Shown one piece after another: positions 21,101 through 32,543 of a DNA stretch of 64,000 nt (positions are counted from its first letter, which is position 1; every line of letters begins with the position of its first letter). The notes under the pieces were generated by a model. It searched no databases, was not told the DNA's origin, and worked only from the letters and a program-made list of their open reading frames with translations. Source of the stretch: Rosa chinensis (Eukaryota; Streptophyta; Magnoliopsida; Rosales; Rosaceae); assembly GCF_002994745.2 (NCBI RefSeq), contig NW_020126816.1, forward strand, positions 124,001 to 188,000. The letters are read 5' to 3'. A program made the position numbers and the translations under genes.

Positions 21101-22640
21101 ATCCCCGGCAACGGCGCCAAAAATTGATGCGGCTAAAATAGCCTCACAATTTAACCCTGCAAAATGTAGTTGTCAGTATAGGATAAGCAGGGATCGTTCA
21201 GTCCGGGGATTGTAGGGTACACCTACACTAAAAGGTCAATTAACAAATAAAAGAATAAAATGGGGGTTTTGAGATTTGGTTCTAATCTACTTAAAAAAAA
21301 AAACAAAACAAATAAAATTATGTACAATGATCGACTTCCGTAACCTAGACCACTACCACTCGAAAATTACTAAGTGCAAAAACAGAAAATCCTTTTCAAC
21401 ATGCTACAAAAACGTGCCCATCTTAAATGCCTAGATAAGAGTCCAAATGAAAAGCCTTAGCGGATCAATCCATTTATCTAATTCGTTCTAATGTGGGCTT
21501 GGATCAGAAAAGTCTTTACCAAGCCCAATACTACTAATTTTCGAAAACACTTAGCGTAATTCTCTTAACTAGTAGTATTATCTAACCCTCGAATCAACTC
21601 ACACGTGCAAATTAACCATTACACATAGAATTTAACACGTAATTTCCAGAATCGTTTAACCATTGAAACATGATTTTTACCACTTTTTAGAACTAATTGC
21701 TACTTGTTTAACTTAGCGCCTTAACAGATAACAATTACTCTTGGCAAATGAAGCAAACACACAAGAACTCTCACCTTTATTCTAGCATGCAAACTTATCA
21801 ATCTAACTCTGAAAATTACCTAAACACATAAAAGGGCACAAGATTGTAATATGCATCATCAAAGAATTCTCAAAATTAACTTAATAATAAACTGAAAATC
21901 TCAAAAATATTAATAAAAATATTCTGAAAATCTCATGTCTCCAATTACACAACTCACAAATCCAAACAAACAAAACCGAAAGAAAGATTGTAAGTAGAGT
22001 CATAGTTACACTTTGAAGCTTTCCTTAGCGGCTTGGCAACAAGGTGATGAACTCGTCTCCGCTATGGTGGTGGATTGTCCTTGACTTAGCGCCTAAGAAC
22101 TTCTTGGAATGATGGAAGGATGGTGGTCACGATCTTGTAGGTGATGGAGGTTTGAGAAGTGAATTGGGCAGAGCTATGGAATAATTTTTAACTAGGAACT
22201 GATAAACTAGGAAGTGATCTTGGTCAGGAAGTGATGATTTTTGGAGTAGAGAATGGCTGCTATTTATAGTGGAATTCTCATCTCTTGTGATGCAATCATG
22301 GCCAATCATCTTGAGGTGATTTCTCCTCCAAATTTGCTTGATTTTCTCTTGACAAAGTCATGAATTTTCTGATTTCTTTTCCCCTTAATGGCTCATTGTA
22401 TATGCCTTGAATAGCGACCAGATACATCCCTTATTCTTCTCCTTTGATTTGCACTAATTTCTTCCAAGAATTGTGCACACAATAAACTCCTACAATCAAG
22501 AAAATCAGAATTTAATTAGAGTTTATAATCAATAAGAAATCAGATAATTAGGAATAAATATTGATTAAAAACAATCCATTTTATCTCCTCGAATTCTTCC
22601 TGATTAATCCTTCAATTTTTCTTGATTTCATCACTCAAGA
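21101..22640 (-). repeat. Left arm of the B inverted duplication (reversed LTR plus PBS)
   Basis: Minus-strand copy of the PBS (21101-21119) and of the LTR from its end (21125) back to about base 300 of the LTR. It is nearly the same as the right arm 23087-24606; differences include cttggatc here against gatccatg there, and a ttttagccgc against tttcagccgc end. The TATA box on this arm is at 22261-22268, facing left. Confidence 0.85.
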
Positions 22641-23103
22641 ATTGGTGCGCCGATGCCACCTTCCAGTGGAGCTAGAGCATAAGGCTTGGTGGGCTGTCCA
22701 GAAGTTCAACATGGATTATGATGAAGCAGGCCTACATAGGAAGCTACAGCTAAATGAGCTTGAGGAGATAAGGAATGAGGCCTACGATGCTTCATGGATC
22801 TACAAGGAGAAGACAAAGGCCTACCATGACAAAATGATCCGCGGAAAAAGCTTCCAAGTGGGCCAGAAAGTTCTGTTATTCTTGTCCAGACTCAAGCTAT
22901 TCCCAGGTAAACTTCGTTCTCGTTGGATTGGCCCATTTATAGTTACTCATGTCTTTGCTCATGGTGCTGTAGAAATAGAGAGTGAGAAGACGGGGCAGGA
23001 ATTCAAGGTTAATGGGCATCGTCTCAAGCCCTACTATGAGTCCTTGGTGGAGCATGAAGTGGAGGCTGTACCCCTCCAAAGTGCCCCACAATTGAAGGAT
23101 TAA
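22641..23103 (+). pseudogene. Captured integrase C-terminal fragment between the inverted arms
   Basis: From about 22653 the frame matches the end of C integrase (compare 45741-46160): [20 protein letters not shown], a KVLLF segment, the GPF motif in RSRWIGPF, and [12 protein letters not shown]. It lacks the zinc finger and the catalytic D,D,E core. It differs from C at many bases, so it came from another copy. The frame opens upstream in reversed LTR sequence and its last few codons are again LTR, ending in taa at 23101-23103. Element order in B gives it no promoter of its own. Probably trapped by template switching; expression would make only a DNA/chromatin-contact domain. Confidence 0.8.
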
Positions 23104-24582
23104 TCAGGAAGAATTCGAGGAGATAAAATGGATTGTTTTTAATCAATATTTATTCCTAATTATCTGATTTCTTATTGATTATAAACTCTAATTAAATTCT
23201 GATTTTTCTTGATTGTAGGAGTTTATTGTGTGCACAATTCTTGGAAGAAATTAGTGCAAATCAAAGGAGAAGAATAAGGGATGTATCTGGTCGCTATTCA
23301 AGGCATATACAATGAGCCATTAAGGGGAAAAGAAATCAGAAAATTCATGACTTTGTCAAGAGAAAATCAAGCAAATTTGGAGGAGAAATCACCTCAAGAT
23401 GATTGGCCATGATTGCATCACAAGAGATGAGAATTCCACTATAAATAGCAGCCATTCTCTACTCCAAAAATCATCACTTCCTGACCAAGATCACTTCCTA
23501 GTTTATCAGTTCCTAGTTAAAAATTATTCCATAGCTCTGCCCAATTCACTTCTCAAACCTCCATCACCTACAAGATCGTGACCACCATCCTTCCATCATT
23601 CCAAGAAGTTCTTAGGCGCTAAGTCAAGGACAATCCACCACCATAGCGGAGACGAGTTCATCACCTTGTTGCCAAGCCGCTAAGGAAAGCTTCAAAGTGT
23701 AACTATGACTCTACTTACAATCTTTCTTTCGGTTTTGTTTGTTTGGATTTGTGAGTTGTGTAATTGGAGACATGAGATTTTCAGAATATTTTTATTAATA
23801 TTTTTGAGATTTTCAGTTTATTATTAAGTTAATTTTGAGAATTCTTTGATGATGCATATTACAATCTTGTGCCCTTTTATGTGTTTAGGTAATTTTCAGA
23901 GTTAGATTGATAAGTTTGCATGCTAGAATAAAGGTGAGAGTTCTTGTGTGTTTGCTTCATTTGCCAAGAGTAATTGTTATCTGTTAAGGCGCTAAGTTAA
24001 ACAAGTAGCAATTAGTTCTAAAAAGTGGTAAAAATCATGTTTCAATGGTTAAACGATTCTGGAAATTACGTGTTAAATTCTATGTGTAATGGTTAATTTG
24101 CACGTGTGAGTTGATTCGAGGGTTAGATAATACTACTAGTTAAGAGAATTACGCTAAGTGTTTTCGAAAATTAGTAGTATTGGGCTTGGTAAGGACTTTT
24201 CTGATCCATGCCCACATTAGAACGAATTAGATAAATGGATTGATCCGCTAAGGCTTTTCATTTGGACTCTTATCTAGGCATTTAAGATGGGCACGTTTTT
24301 GTAGCATGTTGAAAAGGATTTTCTGTTTTTGCACTTAGTAATTTTCGAGTGGTAGTGGTCTAGGTTACGGAAGTCGATCATTGTACATAATTTTATTTGT
24401 TTTGTTTTTATTTTAAGTAGATTAGAACCAAATCTCAAAACCCCCATTTTATTCTTTTATTTGTTAATTGACCTTTTAGTGTAGGTGTACCCTACAATCC
24501 CCGGACTGAACGATCCCTGCTTATCCTATACTGACAACTACATTTTGCAGGGTTAAATTGTGAGGCTATTTCAGCCGCATCA
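23087..24582 (+). repeat. Right arm: forward part of the B 5' LTR
   Basis: Corresponds to the LTR of B from aattgaaggattaatcagg to the end gccgcatca, nearly the same as 27674-29169, including the TATA box (23440-23447). The first ~315 bases of the LTR are missing here. Confidence 0.85.
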
Positions 24583-24587
24583 ATTTT

Positions 24588-24608
24588 TGGCGCCGTTGCC
24601 GGGGATTG
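24588..24608 (+). other. Primer-binding site of B
   Basis: Intact tRNA-Asp type PBS five bases after the end of the right-arm LTR. Confidence 0.82.
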
Positions 24609-27357
24609 TTAAAATCTCTAACGCTTAAAGTGTCATTAATTTTTTATCTATATAGAATGCATGCTAAATTTTTGTACTACATTTGTGGAATGGTGACAAA
24701 TTGCGATTTATGCTAGGCCAAGCTATAATTGTGATTTAGTTTAAGTTTTATGAGTGTTACCAAATTAAGCTTGTATTTTATAATTGTTGTGCAATTTGTA
24801 GAGGTTTTATTTTTCAGCATGTTGTAAATTATATGTGTTTCACTTAGATTAAGCATGATGTAAATTGTAATTAATATACTTAGGTTGTTTTGAATTTCTT
24901 TAAATACTTAATTGTTATAAGTGTGTAAAAATAAAAAACAACAGAAAATTAACTCAAAAAAAAAAAAAAAATTGTTGTGAGCAAGGAGAAGAGTCCAGGC
25001 TGAAGGACTATAAATATTAAGCGCTGCATGGGAGGCAACCCATTTCAACCGAAGCTGTGGAGGAGCCATCAACGAGAGTTTGACATTTCTATCCCTTCAC
25101 TTGTTTAGGTTGAATTGTACTTGTGTCTTTTATTTTCGTTTTTGCTTTTTTGTTTTCGTATTTATTATCGTAAATTCCATTCCTATATGCTTAATTGTTC
25201 CATTTCATGATTCTGATTGATTACATTGAGGACAATGCAATATTTAAGTGTGGGGGAAGAGATTTATACTTTTGTTTTGAGTCATATATTTTGAAAATAC
25301 AAAAAAATTGAAAAATAAAAAAAAATTGAAAAATGTCAAAAAAAAAAAAAAAAAATCATTGCTTTTATTATTTATTGAGTCAAAATGATTTTGGGTGAAA
25401 TATCTTCTTCATCGTAGGCGCATCTGATGGGATATGATGTCTAAGGTCTAGTTTGGATCCGAGAAGTGCTGACAAAGGGTCTCGTCCCCTGTCAAACAAG
25501 TGAGCTGAGCTCCGCCAAAATCGGTCCCCTCTTCACCTGGTCATGTTCCAAAGGAGTTACCGAAAGGAGAAAGAAAATAACCCTAGTCCAAAACCTTGTT
25601 TTTATTTTTTTTATGTTCTTGTTTTTATTTTATTTTATTTTATTTATTATTATTATTATTTTTGTTTTGTTTTGAGTCTTAGGATGCCCTTAACTGTCTG
25701 GGATGATTCAATATCTCTGAAATTATGGCTAAAAGAGGATCACAGATTGAGATGATTTTAAATGTTATTCCTTGGTTAATTGAGATAAATGAAAAGCATA
25801 TGCATGAGTAGTGGATATGGATTTCGTAACCTTGGTACAGAATATGAGCATGTTAAGATGAGTTTTGATTCATAAAAGCCCATGTGAGATATTTGAGCCA
25901 TGTCCCTTTTTCTTGGAGGAATGAAAGAATATATTCTTATTTTCTTGGCGATGTTTTGATGATCTCATTATTCTTCATTTGATTGATTACTTGCCATAGA
26001 TTAAGTTTGATGGACTAGAGAATGCTAGAATTCACTCTTGTGCTTGTTGAGACTTTTATCAATACATGTCCCTGATTCTGGAAAGGATAGAGGCATCATA
26101 GGAACCACCACCATAGACAAATTAACTTGTGTCCATATTTGTGCCCGTCGTGGGACCCCCTTAGATAAACCACTTTGAGCCTACATTGAGCCTTTTCTTT
26201 CATCACCCTTAAAATCTTTAACCCTTAACCTTAGTATAGTTACGATCCTACCCTTTATTCTAAGAATTTAGTAGAGCTATCTTTGGAGACTTACTACATG
26301 GATTTGGTGGCAAAGATGAAGATTGAGAAGAGGTGAAAGTTCAAGTGTGGGGGTAGACTTGTGCATAAAAGAAAACAAAATGTGAAAGCCGTGAAAAATG
26401 AAAAAGAATTGAAAAAAAAAAAAAAAAAATTTTGTGTACGGCTAGGAAAAAAAAAGAAAAAGAAAGGAAGACAAAAAAATGTTTATGGATTTTAGTCCCC
26501 CATACTTGGTGAGTTTGGAGATTGTTTTGAATTGAAGGCCCGCTACAGAAAAATTTGGTCTTTGTCCAGTTCACTAGAGTTCAAAGGAAGTTTGGGCCCA
26601 ACATGAAGACATTAAGCCCTCTTATTTTGCCTCTATGGGATGTAACGTTTTATATGCCTTGGTGAATTTCTAGAAGTCTCTCTACATCAAAATGAGCTCT
26701 ACTAGGTTTTTAGGATACTTTGACATTCCTTAACCTTTGTTTCTTAAAACCTTGAACCTTAGCCCCATTTCAACCCTTTAAAGTCCTTTTTGATCCTTAA
26801 GATGGGACAGCCTTTGATCTGTGGAGATGAGTTATAAGAGTTGAACCTATGGCTTGGGTCCATCCGTGCAAGTAATTGATATCTTTCATGAGATCTTGAA
26901 AAAAAAAAAATTATATTCACAAAGTGCTTTTCATTTCTTATATATGTGAGCTATTTGATTGCCTCAAAATATTTTCTCTCACATATAATTTGAGTGATTA
27001 TAAGCTTCTAAGCATTGCCCTGTTCTGACAGAAGAAAGAGTGGATATACCTTGTGAGGATATGAATCATACTTGTCTGAAACATGCTGAGCTCCACCCAT
27101 CACCATTGTTACACCCAAGTCCTACTTATTTATATGTGGATTATATGCTTCAATTAACTCTCGAATATCTAAATATTGATTCTTGATTAAGTGCTAATTT
27201 TGATGCCATGAGAGTAAGGATTTATGAGACAAATGTTAAGGGCAATATAGTCTTTGTGTGTCATTTGTGTAGAGTCTGGTAGTGAATTGTTTATTTTGGT
27301 TGAGTGTTTTGTTTTGATTTTGCTAAGGGACTAGCAAAAGCTAAGTGTGGGGGAATT
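24609..27357 (+). mobile_element. Noncoding interior of B
   Basis: A short leader to about 24960, an A-run, then gtgagcaaggagaagagtcc, which equals the bases at the integrase stop codon of C (46189 onward). So leader and 3' region are joined with all of gag-pol removed. Hairpin at 25028-25043, PPT1 25246-25259, a leader-like module at about 25405-25570 (absent from A2 and C at this place), PPT2 26343-26356, PPT3 27343-27357. Homopolymer A and T tracts near 25320-25355 and 26406-26430. Confidence 0.75.
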
Positions 27358-29169
27358 TGATAGAAGCACAAAGTGTGACATTTTTAATATGTATTTTCCC
27401 TCATTTGGCTAAGTTATTCTCTTAAAATTAATAATTATAATAAAGTTTATGTTTTTAGTTACTTCAAGGTCGAAAATGGTGAAAATAGGTAAAAAAGAGC
27501 AGAAATGAGCATAAATTATGGACAAGTCATTTTAGAAACTTTCCTCTTTCATTTTAGGAAATATTTCCTATTTTGTTTTAGGAAACTTTCTTCATTTGAA
27601 CTTTTCTATTTCTGATTTTTCTATTTTAATGAGAGTCCATCCCATTAGAAACTCTTGAGTGATGAAATCAAGAAAAATTGAAGGATTAATCAGGAAGAAT
27701 TCGAGGAGATAAAATGGATTGTTTTTAATCAATATTTATTCCTAATTATCTGATTTCTTATTGATTATAAACTCTAATTAAATTCTGATTTTTCTTGATT
27801 GTAGGAGTTTATTGTGTGCACAATTCTTGGAAGAAATTAGTGCAAATCAAAGGAGAAGAATAAGGGATGTATCTGGTCGCTATTCAAGGCATATACAATG
27901 AGCCATTAAGGGGAAAAGAAATCAGAAAATTCATGACTTTGTCAAGAGAAAATCAAGCAAATTTGGAGGAGAAATCACCTCAAGATGATTGGCCATGATT
28001 GCATCACAAGAGATGAGAATTCCACTATAAATAGCAGCCATTCTCTACTCCAAAAATCATCACTTCCTGACCAAGATCACTTCCTAGTTTATCAGTTCCT
28101 AGTTAAAAATTATTCCATAGCTCTGCCCAATTCACTTCTCAAACCTCCATCACCTACAAGATCGTGACCACCATCCTTCCATCATTCCAAGAAGTTCTTA
28201 GGCGCTAAGTCAAGGACAATCCACCACCATAGCGGAGACGAGTTCATCACCTTGTTGCCAAGCCGCTAAGGAAAGCTTCAAAGTGTAACTATGACTCTAC
28301 TTACAATCTTTCTTTCGGTTTTGTTTGTTTGGATTTGTGAATTGTGTAATTGGAGACATGAGATTTTCAGAATATTTTTATTAATATTTTTGAGATTTTC
28401 AGTTTATTATTAAGTTAATTTTGAGAATTCTTTGATGATGCATATTACAATCTTGTGCCCTTTTATGTGTTTAGGTAATTTTCAGAGTTAGATTGATAAG
28501 TTTGCATGCTAGAATAAAGGTGAGAGTTCTTGTGTGTTTGCTTCATTTGCCAAGAGTAATTGTTATCTGTTAAGGCGCTAAGTTAAACAAGTAGCAACTA
28601 GTTCTAAAAAGTGGTAAAAATCATGTTTCAATGGTTAAACGATTCTGGAAATTACGTGTTAAATTCTATGTGTAATGGTTAATTTGCACGTGTGAGTTGA
28701 TTCGAGGGTTAGATAATACTACTAGTTAAGAGAATTACGCTAAGTGTTTTCGAAAATTAGTAGTATTGGGCTTGGTAAGGACTTTTCTGATCCATGCCCA
28801 CATTAGAACGAATTAGATAAATGGATTGATCCGCTAAGGCTTTTCATTTGGACTCTTATCTAGGCATTTAAGATGGGCACGTTTTTGTAGCATGTTGAAA
28901 AGGATTTTCTGTTTTTGCACTTAGTAATTTTCGAGTGGTAGTGGTCTAGGTTACGGAAGTCGATCATTGTACATAATTTTATTTGTTTTGTTTTTATTTT
29001 AAGTAGATTAGAACCAAATCTCAAAACCCCCCATTTTATTCTTTTATTTGTTAATTGACCTTTTAGTGTAGGTGTACCCTACAATCCCCGGACTGAACGA
29101 TCCCTGCTTATCCTATACTGACAACTACATTTTGCAGGGTTAAATTGTGAGGCTATTTCAGCCGCATCA
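27358..29169 (+). repeat. 3' LTR of B (1812 bp)
   Basis: Complete, TGATAGAAGCAC to agccgcatca, right after PPT3. TATA box tataaata at 28026-28033. Anti-PBS, CCCTGC/GCAGGG stem and terminal hairpin are present. Confidence 0.9.
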
Positions 29170-29659
29170 TTGACTAGCTTTCTAGGGTTTGATTGCATGT
29201 TTGATAGGATTAATCTAGGTGCTTTCACTTAGGTTAATTAGCATTGAAAGTAAAATATGGGAAATTGTTTGCTTTTGAACGTTTCACATGATCAACTCCT
29301 CTTGCATGACTATGATGAACAATGATGAACTTGAATTGATCTTAATCATATATTTCGTTTTGATCTTTGTTCTTGCATCCCATTTGTATTTTTATGTTTT
29401 TACATTTTAATTATTTTGTTAGCTTAGCTTTTATTTTCGAAAAAGAAAACCAAAAACCTAAAATCCCCCCTATTTTCGTAAATAATGTTTATAATTGTAA
29501 ATACCTTTGTGAATATTATACTTTGTTTTAATTTTAATTGTTTAATTGTTTGACAATGACAGGTGTACCCTCAATCCCCGGAATAGAACGATCCCTATTT
29601 ACTTTATACTACTAATGACATTTCAGGGTTAAATTGGTCGCTCCACAAAAGCGACATCA
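29170..29659 (+). repeat. A2 3' LTR, right part
   Basis: Begins with the second ttgac copy and continues the LTR interrupted at 21002, ending gctccacaaaagcgacatca like the A2 5' LTR. It gives the A2 3' LTR a length of about 2.37 kb without the insertion. Confidence 0.88.
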
Positions 29660-29754
29660 TACCCTACAATCCTCGGACTGAACGATCCCTGCTTATCCTA
29701 TACTGACAACTACATTTTGCAGGGTTAAATTGTGAGGCTATTTCAGCCGCATCA
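29660..29754 (+). repeat. Tail of a B-type LTR (B')
   Basis: The last 95 bases of a group B LTR, taccctacaatcctcgg to gccgcatca. The anti-PBS carries one change (caatcctcgg). It is the site into which A2 inserted; the rest of B' is lost to the left. Its right flank tgagg lies in the LTR of H, so B' had inserted there. Confidence 0.75.
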
Positions 29755-29888
29755 TGAGGGTACACCTGTCATTGTCAAACACTTAAACAATTAAAATTAA
29801 AACAAAGTATAATATTTACAAAAATATAACAAAATATATACATATTTACGAAAAAGGGGGGGATTTTTGATTTTTGGTTTTCTAGTTT
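29755..29888 (-). repeat. H 3' LTR, left fragment
   Basis: Minus-strand group A LTR sequence starting tgagggtacacctgtcattg; the last ~80 bases of the LTR are missing at the B' junction. It ends with the C target copy agttt (29884-29888) and continues at 56172 with agttttaaactgag. Confidence 0.82.
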
Positions 29889-31523
29889 TGATAGGAGCAA
29901 AAAAGTGTGACGATATTATTAATTATGTGCCTCATTTTAGCCTTATTTCTCCCTTAGTTTAGTGTTTTGAGTCATTAAGTCATTTTGAAAGTCTTGTTGA
30001 GTGTTTGGAGTGAAATAGGCGGAAAAAGTAAAATTCATGAAAAATCCTAGCTGGATCAGGATTCCTAACTGTCAACTATTTTTGCGGTCTTTACATTTTA
30101 ATTTCCCTTTATTTTCTCTAGAAAATTCTGATATTCTCCTGCTTGTTGTAGGAAACGTTGCCTGGTTGAACTCTTGGAAACAGCAATGATGGAGTCATAA
30201 AATAAAGCATTAAGATATTTGACCAAGCAATGAAGAAGGGAAATAAAGGAGAAAAGATGTTTTCAGTTGAGGAATAAAAGAAAAAGATGTTTCAGCTGGA
30301 AAAATAAATAAGAGAAAGATGTTTCAGCTTGGAAATTAAAGGAATTGCCCCATTATGAGAGGAGTTAAGGCCATAAAGAAGACGTTTCAGTTGGGAAAGC
30401 CAACCAATGCTCCCCTATAAATAGGCAACGTCCAGAACTGAATTTGCATCACTTCCCAGCCAAGATCATTCCAAGACTACCCAATTCACTCCTCAAACCT
30501 CCATATCTTACAAGACCGTGACCACCATCCATCCATCAATCTACAAAGCTCTAAGGCGCTGAGTCAAGGACACTCCACCACCATAGTAGAGACAAGTTCA
30601 TCACCTTGTTGCTAAGCCGCTGAGGAAAGCTTCAAAGTGTAACTATGACTCTACTTATAATTTTTGTTTCGGTTTTGTGTGTTTCAATTTGTGAGTTGTG
30701 TAATTGGAGACATGAAATTTTCAGAATATTTTTATTAATATTTTTGAGATTTTCAGTTTATTATTGAGTTAATTTCGAGAATTCTTTTATGATGCATGTT
30801 ACAATCTTGTGCCCTTTTATGTGTTTTGGTAATTTTCAGAGTTAGATTCATAAGTTTGCATGCTAGAATAACGGTGAGAGTTCTTGTGTGTTTTCTTAAT
30901 TTGCCAAGAGTAATTGTTATTTGTTAAGGCGCTGAGTTAAACAAGTAGCAATTAGTTCTAAAAAGTGGTAAAAACTATGTTCAATGGTTAAACGATTCTG
31001 GAAATTACGTGTTAAATTCTATGTGTAATGGTTAATTTGCACGTGTGAGTTGATTCGAGGGTTAGATAATACTACTAGTTAAGAGAATTACGCTGAGTGT
31101 TTTCAAAAATTAGTAGTATTAGGCTTGGTAAGGACTTTTCCGATCCAAGCCTACATTAGAATGAATCAGATAAGTGGATTGATCCGCTGAGGCTTTTCAT
31201 TTAGGCTCTTATCTAGGCATTTAAGATGGGCACATTTTTGTATCATGTTGAAATGAATTTTCTGTTTTTACACTTAGTAATTTCCGAGTGGTATTGGTCT
31301 AGGTTAGGGAAGTCGATCATTGTATATAGTTTTATTTGTTTCGTTTTTATTTTAAGTAGATTAGGAACCAAATTTCAAAACCCCCCATTTTATTCTTTTA
31401 TTTGTTAATTGACCTTTTTGTGTAGGTGTACCCTACAATCCCCGGACTGAACGATCCCTGCTTATCCTATACTGACAACTACATTTTGCAGGGTTAAATT
31501 GTGAGGCTATTTTAGCCGCATCA
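29889..31523 (+). repeat. 5' LTR of C (1635 bp)
   Basis: Starts TGATAGGAGCAAAAAAGTG and ends ttttagccgcatca. The U3 (to about 30410) is unlike B and D and contains a GATGTTTCAGCTGG-type repeat array; R-U5 after the TATA box (30416-30423) aligns with B and D throughout. Confidence 0.88.
30416..30423 (+). promoter_or_regulatory. TATA box of the C LTR promoter
   Basis: tataaata in the context ctcccctataaataggc. The 3' LTR copy is at 55064-55071. This would drive the genomic RNA; inferred from position. Confidence 0.6.
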
Positions 31524-31549
31524 ATTTTTGGCGCCGTTGCCGGGGATTG
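31436..31549 (+). promoter_or_regulatory. Predicted U5-PBS RNA fold, C copy
   Basis: CAATCCCCGG (31436-31445) pairs with CCGGGGATTG (31540-31549); CCCTGC (31456-31461) with GCAGGG (31488-31493); TGAGGCT (31502-31508) with AGCCGCA (31514-31520, one mismatch). The last stem differs in sequence from group A but has the same place and size. Confidence 0.6.
31529..31549 (+). other. Primer-binding site of C
   Basis: Intact tRNA-Asp type PBS, five bases after the LTR. Confidence 0.85.
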
Positions 31550-32543
31550 TTAAAATCCCTCGCACTTAAAGTGTCATCGATTTTGTTGTATATAGAATGC
31601 ATGCTAATATTTGTACTACACTTGTGGAATGGTGACAAATTGCTATTTTGGTTAGGCCATGCTTTAATTGTGATTTAGTTTCAATTTTATGAGTGTTACG
31701 AAATTAAGCATGTGTTTTATCATTGTTGTACAATTTGTAGAAGTTTTTTTTTTTAGCATGTTGTAAATTGTATGTGTTACTTAGATTAATATACTTAGGT
31801 TGTGAATTTTGCTAAATACTTAATTGTTGTAAGTGTGTAAAATCGTATGAGTAGACAAGGGCCCTTTTGTTAATATTGGCCTAAACCCTTCATTAGTACC
31901 TTGCTCAGGTCTCTTGAGGTTGAGGGCGGCCTTTATTAACACTTGGAGAACGGTATAACACATAAGTTAATTTCCCAGCTGAGTAAGGGGCATACGGATG
32001 GTGTCTAAGGTTGAGACCCTGGGTGATGGGTTCAATTGGATCTCAGAGATACTATAGAATGAGCGTAAACCACTATGTGGGAGTAGCCGATAGGGGCCTA
32101 AACCTCAATGAGGGAGTAGCCTCCGTAGTATCACTAAAATGAGTCCTCCCTCTCACTTACCTCTTAATCTGGCCATTCTGCCTTCTGAAACAAAGGAAAG
32201 AGACTTATGTCTGGGCGACTATCTCTATATCGTATCTCACCAATAGTAGTGGTTTCTATTGGGCTCGACTTACAACTTGGAATCAATTGAGATATTAACT
32301 ATGTTTATAATAAAAAAAAAAATTAAAAAAAAAATGATGTGTGACCTGCTTAAGGTATATTGGATTAAACATGACTTTGTCGAGGGTAGCTGTTCTATAG
32401 TCCCATTGCACAAACGAGGTCCTCTGTTCCAGTACCTAAGTATGTAAATGTAAAAGTAACTTAGAAAGTAGGAAAGACATAATGTTTGTATTTCGAACCT
32501 TGTATATGTTACTAACACTTGATTTGGTCTTAAAGGTCCATGA
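31550..32543 (+). mobile_element. 5' leader of C
   Basis: Noncoding, about 1 kb. One leader module (31850-32245) and the block ggtagctgttctatagtccc (32384 onward), both shared with group A elements despite unrelated LTR U3 sequences. An A-rich tract at about 32306-32335. Runs to the gag ATG. Confidence 0.65.

Larger units (their letters stand above)
21003..29169 (+). mobile_element. Element B: coding-less element with a rearranged 5' end
   Basis: Flanked by perfect ttgac target duplications (20998-21002 and 29170-29174) inside the 3' LTR of A2. The 3' LTR (27358-29169) is normal. The 5' end holds a 68-base mini-LTR, a partial PBS, an inverted LTR copy, an integrase fragment, a forward LTR part and a full PBS (24588-24608). 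The interior 24609-27357 is noncoding. Because TSDs flank the whole unit, either it inserted already rearranged or the 5' LTR was rearranged in place without touching its outer end. Confidence 0.82.
15301..29659 (+). mobile_element. Element A2: coding-less group A element, 5' truncated
   Basis: 5' LTR remainder 15301-16161, PBS 16167, noncoding interior to 19118, then the 3' LTR 19119-21002 continuing at 29170-29659 around element B. The LTR parts pair: both contain agttgacacatttgtttgaa and end gctccacaaaagcgacatca. There is no gag or pol at all; leader and 3' region are joined directly. Right flank taccc lies inside a B-type LTR tail (29660-29754), so A2 inserted into that LTR; the left flank was lost in the 12961/15301 rearrangement. 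Confidence 0.82.

Noticed and set aside
22561..22652. Natural start of a gene at 22561 for the integrase fragment
   Set aside because: The first ~30 codons are reversed LTR sequence; the Met is accidental.
23399..23581. 60-residue frame repeated at 27985-28167 and, reversed, at 22127-22309
   Set aside because: R-region LTR sequence downstream of the TATA box; the repetition is due to the inverted and direct LTR copies.
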